In this document: positions 20,579 through 31,277 of the stretch, piece after piece | How positions within the stretch are numbered: position 1 is the stretch's first letter | How the letters are laid out: each line of letters begins with the position of its first letter | Origin: Blepharisma stoltei | Taxonomy: Eukaryota; Ciliophora; Heterotrichea; Heterotrichida; Blepharismidae | Direction: 5' to 3' | Length of the DNA stretch: 64,000 nt | NCBI GenBank assembly: GCA_914767885.1 | Contig: CAJZBQ010000033.1 | Location: 806,001 to 870,000, forward strand | Notes under the pieces: generated by a model | Databases searched by the model: none | Seen by the model: the letters and a program-made list of their open reading frames with translations, nothing else | What the model was told of the DNA's origin: nothing | Made by a program: the position numbers and the translations under genes

Positions 20579-23238
20579 TTAAGCGATTAAAATACCACCC
20601 CAATCTGAAGCGAAGAATCCTCCGAAAACTAGTGAAAGAATGGCTGAAAGCTTGACTAGAATGTTAAGAGATGGCCCTGATGTGTCTTTCATAGGGTCGC
20701 CGACTGTATCTCCAGTAACAGCTGCAGCCTTGATATCTTTGAATTGAGGGCTAGATTTAGGCACTAAGCTCTCTTTTTCAATGTATTTCTTACTCCATAA
20801 ACGAGCAAAACCATTAGAAAAATTCCTATATTTTGCCCAAAAACCCACCTCTATGAGCAAAAAAAAATTTTTTTAATATAAAATGATAATTTTCATAATA
20901 AAATCTATAGCTAATTCTGTTTTAATTTTAAACAACATGCATTTTAAAGCATAACTTTACAAATTCAATTAATATTTGCTTTCCAATTTTTGCGAATTGG
21001 GCTTTTTTTAAATTGAAAAAAAAAATTACCCCTCCTTGAGGGGAGAGTTAGCGTTATCCCAAGCACCACCAGCATTAGCAGAGCTAGTAGCCATTTGGAC
21101 TCCAGAAACCAAAATTCCAGCCAAAAGTCCTGCAACTGCTCTAGGTCCGAAGAGCCAGCCAGTAATAATAGGGGTTAGCATGACCATCATACCAGGCAAA
21201 ATCATTTCTTTTAAGGCAGCTCTGGTTGAAATTTGTACACATTTTTCGTATTCTGGGGCATAGTGTGGGTTTCTCTTCATTTCTTGGAACTGTCTTCTGA
21301 CTTCTACGACCATCTGGTTTGCAGCTTTTCCGACTGATTTCATAGTCAAGGCTGAAAAAGCATATGGGAGCATAGCACCTACAAGGAGTCCTGCGAACTG
21401 AAGAGGAGCCAAAATGTTGACTTCAGTCATGTTAGATCTGGTAATAAAAGCTCCGAAAAGAGCAAGGGAGACCAAAGCAGCACTTCCAATAGCAAAACCT
21501 TTACCAATAGCAGCTGTTGTATTTCCTGCAGCGTCTAAAGCGTCAGTTCTTTGTCTGACTTCTTTCTTAAGGTGGATCATTTCGACCATCCCTCCTGCGT
21601 TATCTGAAATTGGTCCATACCCATCAATTGCTAAGGCCAAGGCTAAGTTTGACAACATTCCTAAGGCCGCAAGAGCAATCCCATACATACTTGCAAGGTA
21701 GAAAGAAGCATAAATAGTAGCAGCCAAACAGAGGGTTGGGATAATGCAGGACAGATATCCAAGGGCAAGCCCATAAATGATATCGGTGGCAGCTCCAGTT
21801 CTGCAGCTTTCTGCTACCTCTTTGACTGGGGTGTATGCAAAAGAAGTGAAGTATTCAGTCACGTAGCCAATGATTAAGCCAGACCAAAGGCCAAAAGCAA
21901 TGCAAATGAAGGCGTGGAGACTATGGGTTTCAATGACCTCGTCACCTCTGACAAAGGTGAAGTCTTCTGGGAGGACATTCATGGCTAAGAAGTAAAGGGC
22001 TGGGGTTAAGAGGATAGTGGAGATTAAGAGCTGGTATTTGAGGGTTCTTTCGATTTTGTCTTCACTGTCAACTTTCATGATGTTTGTGGCGAAGAAACTG
22101 GTGAAAAAGGACACTATATAAAGCTTTATTGATTTTGTAGATATTGGCTGGATATATACATCATTTTTAAGTAAATAAGGTATTAAATTGATAGTTAGCT
22201 ATATACAATTATCAGCCAGAAAGATACAATACCAGTGGCCGAAATCAATAGTGGGAAATAAAGTGCACACATGGTCTCTGTCAGTTCTACTGAGGTAGCT
22301 GCAACGACAAGAGCGGCACAGCTGCTTTCAGCGAAGCTTCCAAATAAGTCTGAGCCCATACCTGCAATATCTCCAACGTTGTCTCCGACGTTATCTGCAA
22401 TAGTTGCTGCATTTCTTGGGTCGTCTTCTTCAAGTCCTTCTTCTACTTTTCCTGCCAAGTCAGCTCCAACGTCAGCAGCTTTTGTGAAAATTCCACCTCC
22501 GACTCTTCCAAACATGGCAATTGTGGATCCACCAAGGCCGTAGCCAGCAATGCACTCATACATGTGCCTGACTTTTTCGCTTTCATACTCTTCACCAAGG
22601 TAAAGATAATTGTAAGCTGTAATAAGCAACAGCAAATTAAGAAGGCCAAGGGAGTTAAGAATGAAGCCCAAAACAGCACCTCCTCTGAAGGCTACAATAA
22701 AGGCATTTGCAAGACCGTTTTCTCTGTTAATTGCGCTATAAGCAGTTCTGGAGTTTGCGAAGACTGCAACTCTCATCCCAATATATCCTGAACAAATACT
22801 TGTGGCAGCTCCCAGGACAAATGCGAAAACAGTCCAAAACTGTCCAATTTCTTCTTCAACCAAGACTGCAATGATGACTGAGAAGATTGCGATGAAAACA
22901 GCCAAAATCTTGTACTCCTCCATCAAGAAAGCTCTGGCGCCATCAGAGACTGCATGTGAAATGCGGTTCAGTGTATAGACGACCTGGTCCCAGTTCTCAT
23001 GGTAAGGGCCCATTTCTTCATCAACCCATTCGGTCTCTCCTGTTCTCTTGTTCTTTTTTTCGACCCTTTCAGTTTTCATGCCAATAATTTCTTTCAGGTA
23101 GCGTGGGTCATTGCGATGATAGTCGCCAGATTCACCTACAGGGACTTTTGTGATCATCAGGATGTTGAAAATGCCATAGATAAGTCCAAGGATAGTTGAA
23201 CTTATAATAAACAGGTTAGTAGCCTCGTCTCCTAACAT
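20579..23238 (-). CDS. Membrane proton-pumping pyrophosphatase (H+-PPase), K+-dependent type
   Basis: After excision of two IESs the protein is about 773 residues, the usual length. The substrate loop [20 protein letters not shown] and the following [20 protein letters not shown] are intact. Alanine in [12 protein letters not shown] (where K+-independent pumps have Lys) marks the K+-stimulated class. The enzyme uses pyrophosphate hydrolysis to pump H+ into acidocalcisomes or vacuoles. Removing 20793-21050 restores [15 protein letters not shown] exactly as in the family. Removing 22117-22205 gives [15 protein letters not shown]. The start is the ATG at 23236-23238. It lies directly upstream of the RAVE subunit on the same strand, so two acidification genes are neighbours. 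Confidence 0.95.
20793..21050 (+). mobile_element. Family I MITE, 258 bp, TTA target, in the H+-PPase gene
   Basis: TTA is present at 20790-20792 and 21048-21050. The left end, ACGAGCAAAACCATTAGAAA, and a second motif further in match family I. The right end is the hairpin CCCCTCCTTGAGGGG. This copy is shorter than its relatives of 349-393 bp. Excision restores the invariant DNAKKYIE segment. Confidence 0.9.
22117..22205. other. Short IES, 89 bp, TA-bounded, in the H+-PPase gene
   Basis: The N-terminal exon ends LIIVYS followed by TAA. Joining the TA at 22204-22205 to the TA at 22115-22116 restores [17 protein letters not shown]. The interior is AT-rich and non-repetitive. Confidence 0.75.
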
Positions 23239-23388
23239 TTATTATTATCCACTAGTGACATGAGACTTTTAGCATTAAAGAATTAAGTAAAAGGTAGTCT
23301 GAGAGAAGGCGAAAAGATTTAAATTTTTAGAAATCGGCTTAACGAATTTTGTGCCTGCAAATATTTTAATTATTTCCAGGCTATAAGT

Positions 23389-23541
23389 ATGGTGATTCAA
23401 ATTAGTGAATCAAAGATAATAGAAGATGGAATGAAAAAGCAAAACTGCTGGGATTGTAGAATGAAACAGATTAAATTTATTCAGCTAAATATGGATGAAA
23501 CTTTGTACAGTGGGGATTTTATTATAGGGAATATCCTTTAG
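23389..23541 (+). CDS. Possible small ORF (50 aa) with CxxC
   Basis: An ATG-to-TAG frame of 50 codons contains KQNCWDCRMKQ. It lies in the 5' spacer of the next gene and has no recognised homologue. It could be a chance frame, an upstream ORF or a fragment of a gene interrupted elsewhere. Confidence 0.25.
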   Translation: MVIQISESKIIEDGMKKQNCWDCRMKQIKFIQLNMDETLYSGDFIIGNIL

Positions 23542-23590
23542 CTGTATGATTTTTAAATATGAATTCATAAGAAAACTTTTACCTATAAAA

Positions 23591-24358
23591 ATGAGCACAT
23601 TTTTGTCAGACATGCGGAATACAGGAGGCAAAAAGACCATTGTCGACTCCCTTTCAAATCATTATAAGCACTTAAATACAATAAAACCCGTCGTTAACTC
23701 TTTTGACCCTCCACCAAAGCATGTGAATGCCAAATCTCGTCCAGCTTCAAAACAAAGCAACCTTTCTGAAGTAAAAGAAACTTTCCGACGTGTAAGCTCG
23801 GTGAAAAACTCAAAATCCTCTTTCTCAGCGCCAGAAACCTTTCACTTATCATCTAAATTAAGCCAAAATCGAGCAAAAAAGAAAAATTCTCAGATTACAG
23901 ATCATGAAAACAACATAAAAAGTATGCAGAGAAGAATAAATCGGATAGGAAGTGCAAGCGAAAGGAAGAAAAATCCTTATGACCCTATAGCTCATCCTGC
24001 ATTGCTTTTAAGAGATAGAGATGAAACTAATATTTATATGGTAACTGATGAATTTATGCAAAAGATGAACCAGCCTCCATCGATAAGCTCAGCTTATAAT
24101 GAAATTGCAAATAATAATAAGCCAGTTATATCAGATAGGCAAAGAGAGCTACTTGAGGTGCCTTATATTAGATTAGCGGAGCCTGAGAAAGCTTTAGCAT
24201 TGAAAAAAGAAATGCTTGAGATTATTGTAAGGAAAAGAATTTTAAGCCAGCAAGACCTTGAAAAGTTTTGCAGCTTGGTAAGAGAACGAAATTCTCATAT
24301 AAAATCATCAGAAATTGATGAAGCTATAAACTTTGTAATAAATCAAGTGGCTTCTTAA
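23591..24358 (+). CDS. Hypothetical basic protein with C-terminal helical region
   Basis: I do not recognise this protein (about 255 residues from MSTFLSDMRNTGGKKTIVDS). The N-terminal half is Ser/Lys-rich and probably disordered. The C-terminal 70 residues look helical (EKALALKKEMLEIIVRKRIL, QQDLEKFCSLVRERN, DEAINFVINQV). I prefer the ATG at 23591 to an in-frame Met 15 codons upstream because of the polar start. The frame is uninterrupted. A cytoskeletal or ciliary role is possible but not shown. Confidence 0.6.
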   Translation: MSTFLSDMRNTGGKKTIVDSLSNHYKHLNTIKPVVNSFDPPPKHVNAKSRPASKQSNLSEVKETFRRVSSVKNSKSSFSAPETFHLSSKLSQNRAKKKNSQITDHENNIKSMQRRINRIGSASERKKNPYDPIAHPALLLRDRDETNIYMVTDEFMQKMNQPPSISSAYNEIANNNKPVISDRQRELLEVPYIRLAEPEKALALKKEMLEIIVRKRILSQQDLEKFCSLVRERNSHIKSSEIDEAINFVINQVAS

Positions 24359-24542
24359 TTGCTAAACTCATAAATTTATCATATATATTATATCCAGAAT
24401 AGCCATAAACATGCAAATGTTCATTTGCTTATCTGCTTTTTACACAGACTAGCTTTCCATATATGAATCGGTCTGAAAAGCGAAAATCCACCTTTTAAGC
24501 ACATATAGCATTACTTTCATCAATATAAAAACGTATCCCAAA

Positions 24543-27500
24543 ATGGTAGAATCCAGTTACAACAGCTCTTCAAAGATCCACAAAATGATTGAGTACCGCA
24601 CAATTTATCCTTTGTGTGTAGGCTTGATCCTTGCTTCTGTAATAGCAATAATCATTCTTTATAATAAAATGGCTCAGTGCGGAATTAGTTCTTACCGAGA
24701 ACTATTCCTTTCTTCGCTTTTATTATTACGGGGTTCAGTTTTATTACTACGGGGTTCAGTTTTCCACGTGGACCTTTATCCTCAACACTAATATATAATA
24801 CCGCATAGGGTATTTATTTGGTCCAGGGTATTAGGAAACACATGGTATTACTGCTTGACATACCTGAGGAGGGTGACCCTTAGGCGGAACACGCTCAAGA
24901 GTCAAGCTCGGGCGAGGCAATGGCCAGTGCGGACCTTCTGGCCTTATGGGGGCGTCTTCTGTAATGCCTGCTAGGCAGGATTGCTGATGATGTCACCAGT
25001 TGTGAGTTAATAGGATAGGCTTATGGATGCCTAAATTATCCTGCTGAAGAGGGAAGACACTTTAAATACTTCAGTAATGTAATAATAATTCTTTACTCTT
25101 CGGAATACCATTGAGTTAAAGATGTGAAAGACTATATAATAGCCCAAGAAATTAATCATCTTTTAAGAGCTTCAATAGCAAGAGGATTAATTTTCGGCTC
25201 ACTTTTTTCAACTGTGAAATCCATTTAGAACATTGCCCAGCTTCAATTAATTAGAGGAGTTTTTGATGGTAGTTTAAGCGGAACTATCAAATCAAATGAC
25301 AATTTAGCAGCTAACTTAAAATTGGTGTGGAGTGCTGGCTAGGCTTAACTATCTGAATATAGGGCTAACCGACCGCAGTTCACACCCAAGACAGGCAGAA
25401 CCCCACCTGAGGATAGAACTTGAAAGCTGGAAAGGGATAGCCCAGCAAGGCTAGAGACATTTGTTTGACCAATCAGGTAGATTCTAAATGTGATGCCAGG
25501 AGTTGCGTTCTAGACCACAAGTTTTATTCGGACTGATAGCCTACCAAAAAAATATTTTTGAATTTTAGAATAGCAGCCCGATTGACATGCAGCACAGCAA
25601 AATTCTTTGCTAATGCAAGCTCTCGTCCAGAGGAAGCAGTCAGGCTGGCAAGCAATAGTGTAGAGCAAATCAAGGGGCATGAAAAACCGACATGGCTGGT
25701 AAGGAGCATCTCAATATAATCTAAGTAGCAAGGCAATCTAGCAGATCCAAATGCAGTAGATGCCAGAAACCCTGGAAATATTGATTTTAATGCTAGTGGT
25801 ATTTCTGATTATGTGTTTTCTGACACCTCACGAACTCTCTCAAGCTCTACTTATTATAACCAGCTAAAACTGCTTGATATACTTTTGAATACAGTAAACC
25901 CACTCTATAAAGGAGCAATTTTGCAATTAGGCTTAATAATGGAGCAAGACCATTTAGATTATAGACACCCAGTCCAAAATATGAGCTATGTACAAGGCTC
26001 CAGTTTTAACTTTTCTGATACTTGTGGAAAAGAAAATGTGCCATTTGACCCTATATGTACAAAAACATATTATTGGCTAAAAAATAATCCTAATAGAAAT
26101 GCTACAGTTTCTTATGAATACTCAGTGATTCCTACTTATTTAGATACTGATTTTGGGGCTTCTATACTGGTGAGTCATAAAGATATGATTAAAGATTGAA
26201 TGAATCCATATGAATATTATACGTATTTTATTACAAGTAACTATGGAGAGCTTGTTTTGGCTGTAAGCAATAAATAATATTCCATGAGGGAGAGCTAATT
26301 TCTCTTCATAATGGAATTTTATTATAGGTTGGTTTCATCTGAAGAATTTCTGCACAGCAGCAATTTAACTTTAGTAACATAGGCAGAGGAACTGATCCTC
26401 AGCGCATTCAAGAGGCTTTGGTTTTTACTACTATGCATGTCTGAAGAGGGCGATTCTTAGGTGGAGCAGGAGCTAAGTCTTACAAGAGCGACTGCAACGT
26501 GCCGGTGAGAAGTATAGCTTTGACTGTAAGCAATCATTCCAAGGAATACCTGCTATATGATTCACCATTTAAGAGAAAGTGATGCAACTAATTAGGTTTA
26601 ATCACTTTTTAATAGGTCTTGGGCTCCTGAAGCCTGAAATACCTATAGGGCTTTCCTTGAATAGCCCTATAATCAATTGCAATTGTTTTGGCTTTAAATC
26701 AAAAAGATATTGACCAAATTTTCTCTTACAATTTGTCATATAATTTATTTCCAGACGACTATTTCTTAGCTCAAAGAGCTGCACCTACTCTGCAGGCTAT
26801 AATCAATGCGAAAAGTACAAGCAGCTCTGTTTTTGATGGTCTGAATTCTCGATATTACGTCGCAGTAACAAATATGAACATCACTTTAAGCACCCGAAAA
26901 TATCCAGGCTATGAAGACTCCTTTTCAGCTGGAGTCATGATCAGTCGAGCCGCTCTATTTATTGACTGATACGACACATTAGACACAATAGAAAATACCA
27001 TCATAATCCAAATGGTTATTTTTATTTGCTTTGTATTCCTCACCATTATTATCGCTGTTAGACTTTCTAAGTCAATTACCCATAGAGTTACTTATCCTTT
27101 ATGGCAACTTGAACAATTCAGATTAAAATTAAATAGGTGCTTATAGTTCCCATTTCAAACTGGTGGTATTCTGTGTGACAATGGGGCCTGGCGGCACAGC
27201 TGAATTGAGTGGCTTCGACCTCTGGTAACTCCAAGCCCCAAACCTTGGCTTCTTATCATCTTTTATTAAAAACCTTTGCCGGCCCACCACCATTTTATTT
27301 ATATATTGAAATGAACAATACTTGCTTGGCAAAATAAAACTGATTCATACCCATATTCGGTTTAATAGAGAAACCAACACTATTGTAAAATCCCTTAATT
27401 TAATTGAAGATATAGAAAAACTTATAGACCCCCATTATTTGCTGCACCCAAGAATCGAGGAAAGGCTGCAGAATTTAGAAATCGTAGAAATGATTTATAC

Positions 27501-29830
27501 AAAAATTGGGAATTTAAGAGGAATTGCTATTAACGATGACCCCCCCTCAATCTTCATGTCTATTGCAACAAAAATTTTTCGAAAAAAACTTCATGCCTAC
27601 TGCAACACAACATTTTTATAAAAAAATTAATGCATTTTTCTCTAGGTGAGTTTCTCAAAAAAACCATAAAGCAGCGCTGCTGTAGGCGTGTCAATGACCT
27701 TCTCATCGAGATTTGGACGGCTATTGTCATCGCTCGCAATTTTATTAAACTTATCTAGCTGAAAAGTACGGAAAAATTTAAGATTCGCATCGAAAAATTG
27801 TTGACGAGGATTAGATTATTACAAACAGGCACTAGCCATATTGGTGACGCAGTCACCAAAGACCTCCCATACGGAATATTCGACCGCTTTTCGACTCTAG
27901 CCCAGAGGGTCTATCCCTCTTACGAGTGCCCTTCTGGCACCTTCTGTCTCCTCCTTACCTTGCGGCTATAGTCTTGAGTGGGCGGCTTATGGATTTCTGT
28001 GGCCCTGCTACAGGCGATTGGATTATTTTGACTCCAAAGATCCTTGGAGTCTATCGGGTGTCAAAGTGCCTTACTTCGATAGCTACAGGCAAAAGACTGT
28101 TCCCCTGCCTGGGCCAAAACCTCAGTTTCTCTGTAGACGAATGCCCATGGGTCCTTGGATCCAAAGGACTTTGTTGAGCACCTCCATTTCAACCACAGGA
28201 AAGCAGCCAAAACCTACCCGGATCACACTTCTTGAGCCTGCGTCTGACTCTCGGCTCGGAGTCCGTCCCAGTTTGCCGTAGCCATAAGGCCTGGACTGTT
28301 GCGCCAAGAGGGCAGGTTGACACGTGTCGCATTTTAATGTATATAATTTGTTGCAAGAGACATGAAAATTATTATTTTTTTTATATAAATTTTTATATTA
28401 AAAAATTGAATTTTTGTTGCAATATACATGAAGATTGAGGGGGGGGGATCATCGTTACTTCAAATTTAATTGGAAATATTTTTTATGATAATGGACAATA
28501 TAGGAAAGCAATTGAAAAATATAAAGAATCACTAGAAATAACAGTAAAAATATTAGAAGGTGTAGAAGAACAAGAAAAGGAGGAATCTGAGCTAAATGAA
28601 CAAGAAAGAATAAAAGAAGGCTTTGTGTATTCTGGCTGGAAAGCAGAAAAAGATTTTTTAATTGATGATATCAATAATAGAAAACTGCAGCTATGTATGG
28701 CTATGAGGGCAAACTTAAAAGTTACAACCGCACCAATAACTGATTTACGAACTGAGTGGAAAGAAGTGCTTAACCTTCAAACCAGCGTCCTCCAGCACTA
28801 CATCCAAACTTCTTCAAATTTTTTACAGTTAATCAGACTTCTTATAGATATGTCAATTTCTTTTCAGTCCCTCCAATACTTCCACTCAGCAATTGAAATT
28901 TTAAATATTGTCCATGATGAGCTTGAAAAGCTTGACCAAAGCAGTCCTGAGTTCATTGATATTGACATTGCCAGACTTAAGAGAATTGGGGTCAATCTGC
29001 AAGATAGCTTAACAACGACGTCAAGTTTTTTTAACGTCACAGATATTACTTATCAAAAAGACGTTTTAAAGCAGTTCATGTATTATAGAAAAGGAATCAT
29101 CTTTAAAGAGCAAGACAAGTTCCAAGAATCAGCAGCATCTTTTACCTTGGCTATCGAAAGAGGAGAGTATTATGACCCTGAAATCCGAACACTCTGCATA
29201 GAAGAACTTAACCGCATGATGAATAAGTTTTCAATAAAAACTGGAATCGATGAACTCAAAAGAATGCACCATAATATCAAATATTCAAAAAAATCAATAG
29301 TCTTCATTTTAAGCTATAAAATCAACTCCAACCCGAAGCTAAATAAAAAACTTATTAAGTTTGTGAATAAAGAAATAGGCCAAAAAAGGGACCAATTTGG
29401 AGTAGTATGCATGAATTCGAAAATAAAAAATATTTTAGACGTGGCTCCAAGAGATATGCCAGAAGTTGATTTGGAGCATTTATTATTTCAGATAGCAGCA
29501 AGAGCAGATGGAGAAGAATTGGATCATATTTATGATTTAATTATGTGTGGGTTTAATTGTTTTCCTGTTGATACTCTTGATAAACATATAGTTGCCTTTG
29601 TTGGTCCAAGTGATGCAGATGTTGGGGCTTCTTATTTAAAAGACCTTGAAGAAATTACTGCAAGAAAAATCCAAATTATCGTGATTTTTATAGAAACGCT
29701 AGTCGACTCAGATTTTCGGAATTTTTTAGAAAACAATGACTGCAAAATATTTATTTGTGACAAAATAAGCCAATTAAATGAAATATTGGAAGAAGTCAAA
29801 AGCCTCCTGTTTGGGAGATCTTTAATATAA
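24543..29830 (+). CDS. Receptor-like protein: membrane span, Cache-like ectodomain, TPR and vWA-like domains
   Basis: The gene starts at 24543 with one membrane segment (TIYPLCVGLILASVIAIIIL). It continues as an extracellular region with a sensory-domain feel (DFGASILVSHKDMI, FDGLNSRYYVAVTNMNITLS). A second span follows (IIIQMVIFICFVFLTIIIAV), then a HAMP-like linker and a cytoplasmic TPR region (SNLIGNIFYDNGQYRKAIEK). It ends with a von Willebrand A-like fold (KKSIVFILSYKINSN; FGVVCMNSK; HIVAFVGPSDADVG) that lacks the metal-binding DxSxS. One 15-nt intron lies at 25214-25228. Inserts lie at 24662-25095, 25312-25744, 26272-26536, 27121-27321 and 27533-28457. A further break near 26590-26680 I could not resolve in frame. 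Function is inferred from domains only. Confidence 0.65.
24662..25095 (+). mobile_element. Retroposon-like insert, 15-bp target duplication
   Basis: AATAATCATTCTTTA (24647-24661) and AATAATAATTCTTTA (25081-25095) flank it with one mismatch. The insert starts TAATAAAATGGCTCAG, like the insert at 14655, and contains a short duplicated GGGGTTCAGTTTT segment. Joining the copies restores IILYSSEYHWVKDVKDY of the receptor-like gene, with TGA read as Trp. Confidence 0.75.
25214..25228 (+). other. 15-nt intron
   Basis: GTGAAATCCATTTAG has GT..AG ends. Removing it gets rid of an in-frame TAG and gives GSLFSTNIAQLQLIRG. It is nearly identical to the intron at 51336-51350. Confidence 0.7.
25312..25744. 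mobile_element. Retroposon-like insert, 10-bp imperfect duplication
   Basis: AATTTAGCAG (25302-25311) and AATCTAGCAG (25735-25744) flank GC-richer DNA that breaks the receptor-like gene. Rejoining gives SNDNLADPNAVDARNPGNI in frame. No ORF or clear relation to the other inserts. Confidence 0.6.
26272..26536. mobile_element. Insert of 265 bp, 11-bp target duplication
   Basis: CTGTAAGCAAT occurs at 26261-26271 and 26526-26536. The host frame ends at a TAA just inside the insert. Direct rejoining gives LVLAVSNHSKEYLLYDSPFK. Downstream frame continuity is uncertain (see the unresolved break at 26590-26680). Confidence 0.6.
26590..26680. other. Probable short IES, junction unresolved
   Basis: The host frame meets stops here and resumes at ALNQKDIDQIFSYNLS. 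GCAACT and GCAATT lie at the two sides, but the reading frames implied by this and by the preceding junction differ by one base. A sequencing error, a 16-nt intron or a different boundary could explain it. Confidence 0.35.
27121..27321 (-). mobile_element. Short retroposon fragment (~200 bp)
   Basis: GAACAATTC (27111-27119) and GAACAATAC (27313-27321) flank it. It contains GACCTCTGGTAACTCCAAGC, a landmark of the ~590-bp repeat, and ends with CACCATTTTATTTATATATT, the inverted start of that family. Rejoining gives PLWQLEQYLLGKIKLIHTHI. Confidence 0.6.
27533..28457 (+). mobile_element. Family III MITE with nested retroposon sequence, TTA target
   Basis: TTA flanks at 27530-27532 and 28455-28457. 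Terminal inverted repeats share CTCAATCTTCATGT followed by TATTGCAACAAAAATT. At each end a second, inner copy of the motif (TTCATGCCTACTGCAACA; inverted TTCATGTCTCTTGCAACA) follows. The middle (about 27690-28335) is GC-rich retroposon material in reverse orientation. Excision restores GIAITSNLIGNIFYDNGQYR, a clean TPR helix pair. Confidence 0.8.
27800..27975 (-). mobile_element. SINE-like copy nested in the family III MITE
   Basis: Its reverse complement matches the SINE at 4679: AGACCCTCTG, GTCG(A/G)AAAGCGG, GGGAGGTCTTTGGTG, TGCGTCACCAATATGGCTAG, then a TAATAATCTAATCC tail. The two copies differ at scattered bases. Confidence 0.7.
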
Positions 29831-29854
29831 TTTTATTGAGCTAAATATGTTAGA

Positions 29855-30412
29855 TTATTCTGTCTTTGTCCACTGAATCACTTCTTTTATTGTATTGTGA
29901 TTGGTAAATATACATAAATCTCCAGCAATCTTCATAGCTTTTTCAGCAATTTCTTCAGCATCTAGTGTTGTAGACTCTATAAGCGCTCTAGCTGCAGACA
30001 CAGCAAAAAGGCCGCCTGAGCCAATTCCTATAACTCCTCCATCAACTTCTACTACATTTCCAGTGCCATCTAGCTCTATCAAATTGTTCTGATCCACTAC
30101 AATAAGAGATGCTTCAAGGTGTTTTAAGTATTTTTCTGTGCGCCATGCTTTAGCAACACTTACACACGCCCTTAAAGTCTGGCTTGGGTATTTTTCTAAT
30201 TGTCCTTCAAGCCTGTCTACAAGAGTTAGAGCATCTGCAGCATTTCCAGCGAATCCGCACAACACATTATCCCCGATCTTTCTGACTTTTTTAGCGTTAT
30301 TTTTGAACACTGTGTTTCCAAGAGAAACTTGTCCGTCCCCGATTATGACAGCTTTATTGTACCTTTGAACAGCCAGAATTGTTGTGCTCACCCACTTCAA
30401 TTTGCCAGACAT
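29855..30412 (-). CDS. hslV: HslV/ClpQ-type proteasome-like peptidase
   Basis: The 185-residue protein matches HslV along its length. The active-site Thr block [20 protein letters not shown] is followed by [65 protein letters not shown] and [13 protein letters not shown]. HslV is the threonine peptidase of the HslUV complex, mitochondrial in protists. Only seven residues and a Ser precede the catalytic Thr, so a standard targeting peptide is not obvious. The partner HslU ATPase is not in the window. No IES interrupts the gene. Confidence 0.93.
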   Translation of the reverse strand: MSGKLKWVSTTILAVQRYNKAVIIGDGQVSLGNTVFKNNAKKVRKIGDNVLCGFAGNAADALTLVDRLEGQLEKYPSQTLRACVSVAKAWRTEKYLKHLEASLIVVDQNNLIELDGTGNVVEVDGGVIGIGSGGLFAVSAARALIESTTLDAEEIAEKAMKIAGDLCIFTNHNTIKEVIQWTKTE

Positions 30413-30533
30413 TTTAATGCTAAATTCTATTCGTAAACCTAAAGATAAATTTAAGGATTTATGAAGAGCGGTGTCTAAGCTCTATTGGAGTTTTTTATAT
30501 GAAAATAATTTATTTTTCTCTTTTAGAATTATA

Positions 30534-31277
30534 TTAATCCCTGACTCTAAAGTCAGCGAATTTCCCTTTTTCTTTTATCCTTCTCTCATAGTCCTCTATA
30601 AACTGATCAATGCTTTCACTCCCCATCTCTGCAGCTAATTTACTAAACGAAAAAAGCCACTCATCCAAATTCACTTTTCCAGGCTTACAAATGCTTACAT
30701 CCCTAATAAAATCACTCGCGTCCTTCCTCGCTGCGTCTTCTGGCAAGTCATCTTCTAAAAACCTGTTGAATTTTGTGCTTTTCGCAATATCAAGCTGCCC
30801 AGTCCCATCTCCATCAATGTCGTCAAATATTTGATTTAGCCTTTTCCGTTGGTTTTCATTAAGCAGCCTATAAGAATCTCTGTCCTTGTTTATTGCTCAC
30901 AGTAAAGGCTTCATTTCTTGATTTAAATCTTCTGGTTTTTGCCCATTTGCATTTACAGCTGAAGGATCTGCGTTGTTCAGCATAAATAAAAGAATGATTT
31001 CTTTGCTTCCTCGTTCTACTGCAATGTGGAGAGGAGTATTTCCTCTGATATTTGAGATGTTGAGGGCTGAGCCTTGAGAAAGCAAAAAACGAGCGATATT
31101 TAGCTGCTCATCGTTGCTGCAACTGTAAATGGCTGTACTGCCATTTCGGTCTTTATGGTTTAAATCTACACCTTGGTTAATTAATTTTTTTATGTCGTCA
31201 ATTGAGCCTTTTTGTATTGCGCTGATCAGCTGATCGTCAAGAGTTTGGCGTATCGGAGATTTTGACTCTTCTACCAT
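30534..31277 (-). CDS. Ankyrin-repeat protein with C-terminal EF-hand
   Basis: From MVEESKSPIRQTLDDQLISA the protein has about three ankyrin repeats (GVDLNHKDRNGSTAIYSCSN, SNIRGNTPLHIAVERGSKEI, NANGQKPEDL). A TGA read as Trp (KPLLWAINKDRD) links it to a calcium-binding EF-hand loop, DDIDGDGTGQLD. The tail is helical and ends RIKEKGKFADFRVRD. Total length is about 247 residues. A calcium-responsive adaptor role is an inference. Confidence 0.8.

Noticed and set aside
27926..28307. Overlapping 60-90 codon frames in the GC-rich region
   Set aside because: They lie within retroposon sequence, in both strands, with no conserved motif. They reflect low stop density in GC-rich DNA.
30534..31277. Separate ankyrin and EF-hand genes
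   Set aside because: The break is a single TGA, read as Trp (KPLLWAINKD); it is one protein.
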